DNA of 64,000 nt, taken from positions 40,116,687 to 40,180,686 of the forward strand of contig NC_054746.1 of the NCBI RefSeq assembly GCF_018143015.1. The letters run 5' to 3'. This DNA comes from Lytechinus variegatus (lineage: Eukaryota > Echinodermata > Echinoidea > Temnopleuroida > Toxopneustidae). Shown piece after piece: positions 13,301 through 23,914 of this stretch. Position 1 is the stretch's first letter. Every line of letters starts with the position of its first letter. Made by a program: the position numbers and the translations under genes. The notes beneath the pieces are model-generated. The model searched no databases. It saw only the letters and a program-made list of their open reading frames with translations, and had not been told where the DNA came from.

Positions 13301-14884
13301 AGCCATTTATCAATATTGATTCTTTTTGGTTACCTGTGTAGCTACTAATTAAATATTTGAGCTTATTATTGCCTGTGAAAAGACCAAACAATTGGGTACT
13401 TGACATGTAAAGAAGAAAAATTATGGAAAATTTGATGGTTGATAAATTGAAATGTATTATGATCTATCACAATATTGATAAACAATGAGGTTGGATAGTT
13501 TGTACTCTCATCATTAGGCTACGTACTGACTATACCCCTTAACTGTCCTCATTTTGATGATGTATTGTATGTTTCATTTGACCATAATTTTGCAGTATTT
13601 GTACATGCATATGTCAGTTGCTAATGAGTTGGTAAGGAATACAATGAGTTTGCATAAGTCTATTGTAAAAAACCGTTTCCCAATTTAAAGCTATTTTCAG
13701 ACTAGATTACACATGAGCAAAATACATTACACGTAATTTACTTCTAAATCTCAATTTTCCAAAGTTGGGCAGATTTTTTTGTTGCTTGAAAAAAAAATTG
13801 ACTTGAGCATAGTTATGTTTATAAATTAATCAATATTCAGTATTTGCTACATTGTCAATTCTAATCTTCTGTATAAAGAGCTTTGGAAATGAGGAGTATC
13901 CAGCATCTAAACTTTGGTGGGGTCAATTCAGATTTGGCTGGTCTGTAGAACATCATGGGAAGTGGGCGGAGCATGACTACCAATCACCAGTTTACCCATC
14001 ATTTGCATGTGGATCAGGTAGTCTAATGACAAGGGATCTATTTCAATGGATAGCTACTAATTCAAGGTATTTGGCATTCTATTTCTGCAGCAGGGTTATT
14101 CTTGCCTTAAGATTCTTTCACATTTTTTTTCAATGCAGATACATGTAACTTTTAAGGAGAAATAAGGGCATATTTATTAAAACTCTCCATAAACTGTGCC
14201 TCATGAGAGATGTATTGATGCTGATAACTGTTCCATATGTACCATCTAAACAAACTTTCTTTTAGGTGATTAGTTTATCATTTACAGTTATTAATATAAG
14301 GAGAATATATATATCATGAATGTTCGATTCCATTGTAATAACAGAATTTATGCAATATATATCCTAATATAAATTTAGGTTACAAAAGATTTTGTTACGG
14401 AAGTTAAATGTTATTGGTATTATGCTTGCAATTTTCAAGCTAAAGCATCACTGGCCACCAAACACACACAAGGTCCAATCGCCCTCCAATCATTTAACAA
14501 AAATAAAAAATAGTAATCATGAAAGATTGCAAGGCTACAGTCCAAAAGATGGTGAGGAGATTGGATCATGATATTTTCTGAGAAAACTCATCAAAACCCT
14601 TCAGGCATGATGCAAAACTTGTTTTTTAACCTGTCTTTAAAAGGGTCAATTTTTATTTCTCTCCTATAATCTTGCACAGAAATCTATTCAAGTTTCAAGG
14701 AGAAGATGTATCCTTGGGTATATGGTTAGCTGCTCTTCAACCAAATTACCATGACGACCCGAGGTGGCACTGTGACAATGCATGTTCATCTTCAATGTAT
14801 GTATCTGCAGAATTAACTCCAGATGAAATCCGAAGTAGATGGCATCATAGAAAACAATGTGGAGACCCATGTGGCTGTGGATGA
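4390..14884 (+). CDS. B3GALNT2: B3GALNT2, UDP-GalNAc:beta-1,3-N-acetylgalactosaminyltransferase 2
   Basis: Twelve coding exons: 4390-4498, 6517-6649, 7796-7896, 8313-8401, 9004-9105, 10008-10103, 10867-10980, 11784-11889, 12144-12327, 13086-13164, 13879-14066, 14680-14884. All are GT-AG with consistent phase; they total 1506 bases, 501 residues plus stop (human protein 500). Residues 3-21 form the type II membrane anchor. Then come GILSAR and IRETW (GT31 start), CSKFVVGNHSC, GFEGTIV-NSF, DVVDTYRNIPAKMLQFYEW, IKTDDDVY (residues 359-361 are the metal-binding DxD), LWWGQFRFGW, YPSFACGSG, GEDVSLGIW and the cysteine tail QCGDPCGCG. The enzyme adds beta-1,3-GalNAc to GlcNAc in the ER/early secretory route, building the core M3 glycan of alpha-dystroglycan. 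All expected motifs are present, so it looks functional. The donor of exon 7 is locally duplicated. Confidence 0.95.
4499..6516 (+). other. Intron 1 of B3GALNT2
   Basis: No exon seen. About 5350-5690 has a more complex, codon-like composition without a usable open frame and may be an interspersed repeat. A pyrimidine-rich, T/C low-complexity block fills 6045-6245. Confidence 0.45.
8555..8571. repeat. Poly-G run in B3GALNT2 intron 4
   Basis: A run of about 16 G with one flanking T. Similar G runs lie at about 35975-35990, 36380-36392, 42652-42660 and 54201-54210. Confidence 0.8.
9545..9806 (-). mobile_element. tRNA-derived SINE in B3GALNT2 intron 5
   Basis: Read on the minus strand it starts GTGGAGTGTTGTGGCC, has an RNA polymerase III B-box-like GGTTCAAATCC (complement of 9740-9750), then a conserved body (AGCAAGAAATTTATCCACAC, TGCACTCGACCCAGGTGAGG, TGGGTACC) and an ATT-rich tail. 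Two further copies lie at 39325-39630 and 61955-62222. The shared middle block suggests a SINE superfamily with a conserved central domain; I cannot name it with certainty. Confidence 0.8.
10444..10828. mobile_element. Inverted-repeat MITE in B3GALNT2 intron 6
   Basis: The left end reads CCCTTTCATAAACCCA and the right end is its complement, TGGGTTTATGAAAGGG. Inner segments are also related by ATTATCCGCAT and its complement. About 385 bases with no coding capacity. Confidence 0.8.
10955..11071 (+). repeat. 60-base tandem duplication over the exon 7 splice donor
   Basis: GTGTTATAGAA-TACAACAG followed by the donor GTAAAG and GAATCTTACATTATCCAA occurs twice, 60 bases apart, with few differences. 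The true donor is at 10981 and its copy is at 11041. Use of the copy would stay in frame for ten codons and then meet TAA. Confidence 0.85.
12890..12990. repeat. Probable short interspersed repeat fragment
   Basis: ACAGCAAAACCTGTACATAG, GTGACCACC and a later partial complement (GGTGGTTGCTATAGAGAGGT) give the look of an eroded inverted-repeat element in B3GALNT2 intron 9. Confidence 0.4.
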
Positions 14885-16430
14885 CGTTAGTTTACATTAT
14901 TTTGTTTTATTTTTTGTAGAAAATAGTTTATATAATTCTCCTGCTTCTTTTTCTTCTTTTTATGAGAAAGGGATAGAGAGAGATAGAGAGTGAAAGAGAC
15001 AGAATGGGGGAATGAAAGAGAGACAAAAAGCAGAAGGGGGTCACAGTTAATTTGAAATTTGGTAATATGAATTATGAAATCTTTATATCTAAGGTGTACA
15101 TCTTCTTTTGGAATTACTAACCTGTGCAATGTGTGCCTATTGATTCCTACTTCAAACCATGATTGATTGAATCTTGTAGTTAGTACATTTTTTTTAGATA
15201 ACTTTGGAATGTAATAATTACAATCATTCATTTCTTTTATTATGCCTATCACGTAACATTTAGCATATCTTTGTACTTTTTAATGAAAAAGGAAGAGAAG
15301 CTGGAGAATTCATTGTTGTCCACAAGTTGGAATTGTTACCTCTTTCTCTTTTTGTGAAGTGATTGTGACTGATTCATTCTTGTGATGTTTAGTTACCATT
15401 ATAAATGTTAAAACTTGCCTTACTATTTGTGGTAAAATTGAAGAGTCTAAAGAAATTATATACTATACAAATGATGCATGCACATGAGTTCATTTTGTGA
15501 TCTATCCTCACTCTAGTTGAGGCTCTGTTCAATCCATTGCAAGAGGTCGTTAGGCTGAGTACAATGGGATGAACACAGTCTCATCGAGAGTGGATAGGTT
15601 GCATAATGGATGAATGAAGACATGCATCATTTGGTTTATACAAATGGATCAAATATTTAATGGCTTTAAAGTCATCAAATCACAAGAATCTTAGTATTAA
15701 TATAAATCCAAACAATGTTCATTCTCCTTTTGGCAATCATATGAACCCATGTGCTAATTGTTAATGATGAATCAATATTATGATGTAATGCACTCAGTCT
15801 GGTGTAAAGACATTTTTCTTAACTGAATTTCCTTGATAACTCATTTAAAAGTTATCAATAGCTTAGGACTTTAAAAATAATAAAATCACATCGTCGCAAG
15901 CACTTCATGAGAAAAGGAAATACTTATTCCAAACCATTGGATAACAATGTATGATTTATGTTTTGTTAATTTGCAAACTGGTGCTATGTTTTTGTCTTCA
16001 CAATGTACTATAAAATTGGACCATGTGAATATGAGATATTACAGTATTATTTTTTATCTGAGTGAATGTTAATAGGTTTTGTATTATTGATGTAAGATAT
16101 TTATATGCTTGGCAAAAGTCAATGATTTATGCCTAAATAAATTTGTAGAATCTTGGAATATTGTCTCCAACTGTTGTCTGAACAAAGTAAAGGGCTCTGG
16201 AAATGACTCTTAATTATTCTTTTCCATCTGTATAGGAAAAGACCCATTTCTGATTGAGATTGTATAACAGGGTTTTTGTTTTCCATGTCTGCCCTGAATA
16301 TCAATGTTTACAATATTACACAACTGTTATGTACTTTGTTAAAAGTAATTTCTAAATGTCTCCAATACAGTGTTCAATAATTTTTGCACAGATATTTGTA
16401 TCTGCATTGTATCCTTGCAATAAATGGCTG
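14885..16430 (+). other. B3GALNT2 3' UTR with candidate poly(A) signals
   Basis: Non-coding sequence after the stop. AATAAA occurs at 16136-16141 and 16419-16424. The true end could lie further on, because AT-rich sequence with more signals continues. A local hairpin sits at 15500-15599. Confidence 0.5.
15500..15599. repeat. 100-base inverted repeat in the B3GALNT2 3' UTR
   Basis: The left arm (CTATCCTCACTCTAGTTGAG, on to CCATTG) and the right arm (CAATGGGATGAACACAG to GAGAGTGGATAGG) are imperfect complements of about 38 bases each, with a loop of about 25 bases. Confidence 0.75.
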
Positions 16431-17008
16431 GAATACTTGGCAGAAAAATGAACATGCACTTAAGTTGTATACAGGTTACCGGAACTCAAATTTGATGAAA
16501 TCGGTAATAATATCAAAGCAGACCTACATTTTCCTTTGCCATTACTTTTTTAAAAATCACTCTCACGTTGCTCAGCAAAATATACATCTGCACATCTTTA
16601 ACTCATTGATGGGGATATTGCAGTAATGGTGATTGAAGTCCAGTCACCAAAATAGGCATTTGGATTGGTTTGATAAGTACTGTAAAGTGCCCAGACATTG
16701 TCAATAATTGAACTATATGTATAAACTAAAACCTTTTTAACATCAACTGCCTATTCATATTCCATGGAAGCAACTTAAAATTGTCATTTGAATGAGTCTA
16801 ATTAATTACAGGTATATTAACAAGGGGGTATATAATCATGTTGCTGGTATTGTGAAAATCGTAGTCTTGCCATGCCAAATCTTGCATACAGTTAGTTTGT
16901 TTGATTGTTCTTGTTTAAAGAATGCAAGATATTCTGAAGTGGAATTTTGTCAGTGGTACAATTTTCTTTAATCATCTTTGAATCAATTTAAAGTATTCTG
17001 AAGTCCAG

Positions 17009-17155
17009 TTTGACATAGGCCATGATCTCTTAGTTAAAATTTTGGGAAGCCAATGGGTTTAACATGAGCCATGATCTCTTAGTTAAAATTATGGAAAGCC
17101 AACCGGTTTAACATAGGCCATGATCTCATAGTTAAAATTATGGTAAGCCAAGCCT
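17009..17155. repeat. Three tandem units of 49 bases
   Basis: Units start at 17009, 17058 and 17107. Each carries CATGATCTC-TAGTTAAAAT and an AAGCCAA end. Units 2 and 3 are the closest pair. Confidence 0.9.
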
Positions 17156-18530
17156 TTCAGAATTGAAGTTGAATTATGTTTCTTATCATTACTAGGCTCT
17201 TTCCTCAAGTTTAATGAGCACTATTTCAGTAATTTATAATTTTTCAGTCACTTGTGAATGATTTGAGTGTCGATTGAGCTGATAAATAGAACTTGTTAGA
17301 GAAACCGGTCACATTTGGCTGTCCCTAGTTGAATCACACTTTAAACCAGAGTTGAAAATACAGGCCAATTGATATATAGTTCTTCCATGTTGCCTTGATT
17401 ATCAATCAGTACATGAGAGATATTAAGTGTGGTCACATGGTGCCTGAATTTGTATCAAAAGCAAAATACATTCATGAATTAGAGAGGATTAGTAGATAAA
17501 ACAAAATCAAGTGTGAATTAGATTGTAAATAGACTTGAGTATGCATGTAGAATGAAGAAGATTTATATCGTTTTATAATCGTTCTAAATGAAATAATTAT
17601 TAGTCACCAAGACACCAGAGGCACAATGATTTGCTATTTGTCCTGACATTATTTCGGTTGCACTGAAAAATACCCCCCAAAAAGAGAGAATTTGACCTGG
17701 GAAAGTCCTGAATTTTTAAAAATATTTTACAAAATAATGTTGAAACTGATATTGATTGCTATTAAGATACAAGATACTAGCTTATACATTGGACAGGCTC
17801 CATGTGATATGAAATTGTTATATTCCAAACATGTTCCCTTTTCTATAAAATGAGCATGATTATGCATTGTTTGTATAAAGTATAAATAATCTACATGTTT
17901 TTACAAATTTTGATGTTTTTAACTAAATTGGTATCCTGTAAATTACTACATATTTATTCTCTTGATCAGAATACAACTGAGTTGAAACCAAAAAAAAAGA
18001 CAGAAAAATTCCAAGCAACACTCGCTTCACCAAGTATCCTCTTTTCTCAAAGCTCCTTATAAAAATATCCAAAATTTAGCTCTAACAATGGAATTTCACT
18101 TTGTGCTACTTAAAACTAATTCCAAAGAAATAATATTTGCTGAGCATTACATTATATCCGTCCCCATTTAGCAGTACTTACTTTATTGCATTTACACAGA
18201 TATCTGTCATGTGTTACATAACCTCATAATCATTGATAATTTCTTGCCATAAATATATATCCTTGTTACCATTTGCAAATGTTTTAGATTTGCAAACAGT
18301 GTGACAGCTATCATATTTATCAATCATATATAGTCATAAGTGGTATTGATATGTTTGAATTATTGGAAGATACAGCTGTATTTGGTATACATGTATGAAA
18401 ATTGATGTTGGCCCTTTGTAGTTTTTAAACAAATTAATGTTTGCATTTGTCATAATTATCTTTGAAATTTAACCAAGTCTAACCAACTGACTGTTCTCCA
18501 CATGGACATGATAAAAATGAAGAGTGACCT

Positions 18531-18930
18531 GAAATGCCCTTATTCGCAAAGTTTGTTTTGGAAACCATCAGTTGAACCCATGGTTTATGCAGATTTTCTG
18601 CTTATTTACATGTAAACTGAAAAGTGTCCAATGCTGATGCGTGCTTTTGTCACAGTGCATCAAATCGACGTCTGTTGCCATGGTTAAGTACTCTATTTTA
18701 TTTATCGTTTTGAAGAGTGGACTCATTAATTTCAAACAATGGAATCATGAATAAAATAGCATACTAAACCATGGCAACAGGCATCAGTTTTACGCACTGT
18801 GACAAAAACATTGGACATTTTTTTATATAGGTAGAAAATTAGACATAATTTACACATGAAATCTGCATAAACCACGGGTTCAACAGATGTTTTCAAAAAC
18901 AACCTTTGTGAATTCTGGCCATTGGGTATT
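18531..18930. mobile_element. Palindromic (fold-back) element
   Basis: The left arm (CGCAAAGTTTGTTTTGGAAA, TTGAACCCATGGTTTATGCA) is mirrored by the right arm (TGCATAAACCACGGGTTCAA, AACAACCTTTGTGAATTCTG). The inner parts also pair: CACAGTGCATCAAA with TTTTACGCACTGTG, and TTGCCATGG with CCATGGCAA. Nothing coding. Confidence 0.8.
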
Positions 18931-20140
18931 CCTTTGTATGTAAAGTTCTATGTGAATCCATTCAGGTTTGAAATGCTGCACTGACAATATAGTCAAATAA
19001 TGTGAATTGAAACTTTAAAAACAAATCAGTATTCTTTCATCCTTGCCAATCGTCCTGAAGTATGTGTGACTTTCTTAAGGCTATATTACTGTTGAATTGC
19101 TTCTGATTATTATGTACTTACAATTAATGGTGAAATGTTCACTGGTATAGATGAAATTAATCTAGTTTGTCATATGGAGTAATAGAGAAAAAAAAACATT
19201 GAAACTTTACACTTTAAAATTTGAATTTTGATAAGAGTCCTTGTCATGAAGATGAAGCTATTATTATATGTCCGCAAAGAATATTTTCTCTTATATGATT
19301 TGATACCATTTTTATGTGGTATATATTTATACTTGGATAATCTTGACAGATGTATTCTTTATTGTGATGTAAAATGTGATTTGCCAAAATGAGGTACATT
19401 GTATGCCTACAGTAAATGAAATGAATTCAGAGACTGTCTACATGTATATAGTCATAATCCTACACAAGTTGCAGTATAAAACTTCATTGGAAGATAACAT
19501 TTTCATTAAGTTAATAATGAGGATTCAAACTGAAGACAAAAAAGTGTTTATTTAACAATTCTCATGTCAGTTATGGTTCTAACAATGAATCTTAATGCAA
19601 TTCCTGTAGGATTACGAACATGGACATCTGGACTCATTCAATGCATTTATGCTGTACCTTTTTCGTCAAATCACAAACTTCTTCCTTTTTTTTAACTCAC
19701 CCAGTATATCTTGTGTAGATAGGAGCCATGAAAAAAATGTTAACATGTTTTTTTTTTTTTTCAAAATACTAAAAAGTGATGTTTATTCACTTTGCTTCAA
19801 TTTGAATGTACATATCAATTTTATGTACCATACAGAAGTGTGTGTTTCTATTTTATAAAATATTGGTGCTGACTAAGTGCTCTGTTCTTTGCAAACTTAA
19901 AAGATAAAATCAAGAGACTGATGCTATATTTTTGTATAACTTTGATATATATGTATGAAAGGGAGCACCTTATTGGAAAATATAAAATATTGTCTGTGCA
20001 GTTGAATATGTGGAATTGGTATGTTATGGATGACAACAGAATTGCATAAAATCTCATTAGCTTGTATTGAATAAAGAAACTGAACAGTAAGATGAGTGTA
20101 ACTTCCTGCATGATATAATCTTTTATTTATCTATATTACC

Positions 20141-20549
20141 GTTCTCATTACACTTTCTAAAACTAGTTTACTGGAAACCGGTTCAGGAAACCAGTTTGGA
20201 AGATTGCTTTGCTAGTGTTCCCACTTTAAAGTGGTTTTAAAAATCACTCAGTGGGGTGACACGTTTCACTCAAATTTGAAACCACAGCGTTGGCATTATA
20301 CACCTGTTGTGTGGAGTAGCGCACTCAAAATGTGTGAAGATCAATTCCCGAAGAACACTTGTCTTCACTTACACTTAAACCAGTTTAATGAGGCATAGCG
20401 ATCTTGAAAACTACATCATAAGGTGGTTTACCAAACTGGTTTGGAAGATCGCTTCCAAGACCACTTCGACCGTCCTCACTACGCATTAAACTAATTTCCA
20501 CCAAACTAGTTTCCAGTAAACTAGTTTTAAGACAGTAGTGAGAACAGTG
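20141..20549. mobile_element. MITE with about 40-base terminal inverted repeats
   Basis: The left end GTTCTCATTAC, then AAAACTAGTTTACTGGAAAC, is matched at the right by the complement, GTTTCCAGTAAACTAGTTTT, ending GTAGTGAGAAC. The inner part has repeated AAACTGGTTT-like blocks. The superfamily is uncertain; ends close to CACTG would fit a CACTA-like origin. Confidence 0.75.
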
Positions 20550-22515
20550 TCTGTGAATAACAACATACATTCCATTGCTTTGATCCTCAAATGAACAAAA
20601 TTTTCATTTAATCTGATAGACCATACAGCTGCTGCATCCCCCTTGTTCGCATCACATAATATGAATATTAACTTTAAGGGATGAAACAACAAAACCGAGC
20701 GTGATTTCTTGCAGTGTTTGGACTTGAGAAATGACGAGATAAATCACAATTAGGCATGACACACTTCAACTTCTAACACATAACATATGGTTCAGATTTA
20801 GATTTTGTGAATCACAGAATGTGATGCCATAGGTATGTTGTGTTTTTTTTTTCAAGGCTTATTTTCCACTATTGAATTTTTCAAAATGACTTCAATTGGC
20901 AGGTTTATAAATTGACGTGCTGGGGGTGACCATGTGATATGCAAGTCATTTTAGTTGATTTTGCAAAATATTGAAATTTGTTAAGCTTTCTTGCTGTGCT
21001 TTGATACAATGTACACCACACAATACATACACCTCAACTATCATCTTCAGTTTAATACCCAACTATTTATTATTATACTCATAATTTTGAACCATTTTAC
21101 ACAAAAATTTATCAAATTCTATTACACTATTTAGTTTTCCATAACTGGTCTGAAAGATTAGTTTTCAATATCCATTATATTTACAGTGGAAATCTTATTT
21201 GATGGTTCTTTATGTCCATATGTCAGCTTCTAATTAATTTAAATTTTACTTTACTTTTTCACAGGAGGAATAGATTATTAAGAACAAGGTTATGAATATT
21301 GCTTTCATAACGGTTCACTAGACGTAATTATGTTGCCCCAGTGCTTGAAAACAACAATATATCATGGCATTGGTATATCATGGTTTACAATTCCCCGGTA
21401 AAAGTACACTTACATGAAAAGTTTTGTTTTATATACATTCATATATGTACATCTATATATTTCATATTGATAGTAGTAATTAGTAGTAATAGTAATTCTT
21501 TTTGTGAAGGTAAAAAATGAGAGAGAAAGCCAACACATTTACATTTCAAATATTTACACTTGAATACATATGTACACTATGTATATTGACAGAAATTCAA
21601 TGAAATCTAATGAAATATTTGAAGAGAATGAGACAATGAATTTGAAACTAATGTAATTGACCATTACATGTTGTTTTATACTGGGAAAAAAATCAAATGG
21701 CCACAGAATGACGCCATATATCGTATTGCATTGCATAGTAGATATTGCAACACGTACTTTAACTTCGTAAAAAAAAATTGAAGTTCTGCAATTACAGAAA
21801 TGCATACTAATTGACCTGTAACTCCTTCAAAACATGTTCATTAACTTTTTAAAGACTAGAATAACGCTCAGATCCTCTGAAATGAAAAAGGCTCTGTTCT
21901 GATAAATCCAGGAAATTATATTGCAGTATGTAGGACTCTTTATACAGAATTCTGATGATAAAGTAAGTGATAAGCACTACACATTCAACTTTAAAACCCC
22001 TTTTTCGATACCAGAAAACTTTGTATTAATGTTTGCTTGCCAGCATGCAATATAATTATACCTAATTCTGCGCTGCCATCGTCCAACTCAAATGCACAAA
22101 ATAGACAAGTACAGTGTGCATAGATCAGAACAATCTTTTGAGACCTTCAGATAAAATTTACAATTCTGGTTCTAAAGAGTTTTTTTTTCTTGTTGATGTT
22201 CAGTTTTTATTGACTTGTATTCAATATGAAATTTCTAACAGAGACAAGCTTTGCATATGACCTATGCTAACTTGTCAAATGTCATTGCTAAAACTTTGAT
22301 TATGCAAGTAATGAAACAATATCAATCATAAAGTAGAATGATTCTATGAGAAATTCTGTCAACTTGATCTTCATAATACAAAATGCATTTTTTTTTAAAC
22401 AGTTGAATTATTAAAGAGAATGAATATAAAAACAACCAATGTGTATTGTTGGACTAATAAATCAAATAAAAATCTTATCAACACCATGGTTACAACAAGT
22501 GGAATGCCTCTGGCC

Positions 22516-23750
22516 GTCTCACCTGCATCACGCAGTTCAATATAGCAGCAGTGCTGACTTTGAATACTACTCTAACTCGCACAAGATGTTCAGTGATACA
22601 TGGTTACTCTTATGTCCACTTTTTATGAACTAGACCAATAAACTAACAGAGATATGATGGTTATTCAACAGATACACCCAATTCGGCCAAAGTTCATTGA
22701 CCTTTGACCTTGGTCACGTGACCTGAAACACGCACAGGATGTTCAGTGATACTTGATTACTCTAATGTCCAAGTTTAACGAACTAGACCAATAAACTTTC
22801 AAAGTTATGATGGTAATTCAACAGATACCCCCGATTCGGCCAAAGTTCATTGACCCTAAATGACCTTTGACCTTGATCATATGACCTGAAACTCGAACAG
22901 GATGTTCAGTGATACTTGATTACTCTTATGTACAAGTTTCATGAATCAGATCCATAAACTTTCAAAGTTATGATGGTAATTCAACAGATACACCCAATTC
23001 GGCCAAAGTTCATTGACCTTTGACCTTGGTCATGTGACCTGAAACGCGCACAGGATGTTCAGTGATACTTGATTACTCTAATGTCCAAGTTTAACGAACT
23101 AGACCAATAAACTTTCAAAGTTATGATGGTAATTCAACAGATACCCCCGATTCGGCCAAAGTTCATTGACCCTAAATGACCTTTGACCTTAATCATGAGA
23201 CCTGAAACTTGCACAAAATTTTCAGTGATGCTTGATTACTATTATGTCTAAGTTTCATGAATCAGATTCATAAACTTTCAAAGTTATGATGGGAATTCAA
23301 CAGATATCCCCAATTCGGCCAAAGTTCATTGACCCTAAATGACCTTTGACCTTGGTCATGTGACGTGAAACTCATGCAGGATGTTTAGTGATACTTGATT
23401 AACCTTATGTCCAAGTTTCATGAACTAGGTCCATATATTTTCTAAGTTATGATGACATTTCAAAAACTTAACCTCAGGTTAAGATTTCGATGTTGAATCC
23501 TCCAACATGGTCTAAGTCCATTGACCCTAAATGACCTTTGACCTTGGTCATGTGACATGAAACTCTAATAGGATGTTCAGTAATACTTGATTAACCTTAT
23601 GGCCAAGTTTTATTAACTAGGTCGATATACTTTCTAAGTTATGACGTCATTTCAAAAACTTAACCTCAGGTTAAGATTTGATGTTGACGCCGCCGCCGTC
23701 GCCGTCGGAAAAGCGGCGCCTATAGTCTCACTTTGCTTCGCAGGTGAGAC
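22516..23750 (+). mobile_element. Helentron-like non-autonomous element with DR1 tandem array, copy 1
   Basis: It starts with GTCTCACCTGC (22516-22526) and ends with its complement GCAGGTGAGAC (23740-23750). The last 26 bases also form a hairpin, because a second GTCTCAC lies at 23725. Between them are about six tandem monomers of about 150-180 bases, most with TTCATTGACC(CTAAATGACC)TTTGACCTTGGTCATGTGAC. A GC-rich stretch (GCCGCCGCCGTC, AAGCGGCGCC) precedes the end. Sub-terminal inverted repeats, internal tandem repeats and a 3' hairpin are the plan of HINE/DINE-1-type Helentron derivatives; a TIR-type MITE is the alternative. It ends 165 bases from the last exon of the bHLH-HMG gene. Confidence 0.7.
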
Positions 23751-23865
23751 AAACACTAAAGTAAAATTCAAATTCATGATGATTTTTAGTCAATTATCCT
23801 CCATTCTTCATACGTTTGATAGGTTTGCTTTCCTATCCCTTTAGGAGTTGAGCTCACTGACTTGA

Positions 23866-23871
23866 TTTATT
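23866..23871 (-). terminator. Poly(A) signal AATAAA of the bHLH-HMG gene
   Basis: AATAAA on the minus strand, 44 bases after the stop codon at 23915. Its place supports exon 6 as the last exon. Confidence 0.65.
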
Positions 23872-23914
23872 TGATTAAACAATGATCTTAAAGAATTGTT
23901 CCATTATGCAAAAC

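Larger units (their letters stand above)
16431..22515. other. Intergenic stretch, B3GALNT2 3' side
   Basis: No gene supported. It contains a three-unit tandem repeat (17009-17155), a palindromic element (18531-18930) and an inverted-repeat element (20141-20549). The rest is AT-rich with short, featureless open frames. Confidence 0.55.

Noticed and set aside
22516-23750. CRISPR-like array
   Set aside because: Repeats are long, diverged whole monomers without unique spacers, in a eukaryotic dispersed element.
23641-23844. Open frames over the GC-rich end of the DR1-array element (also 53298-53489)
   Set aside because: They cross the end of a non-coding repeat and differ at the junction with unique DNA.
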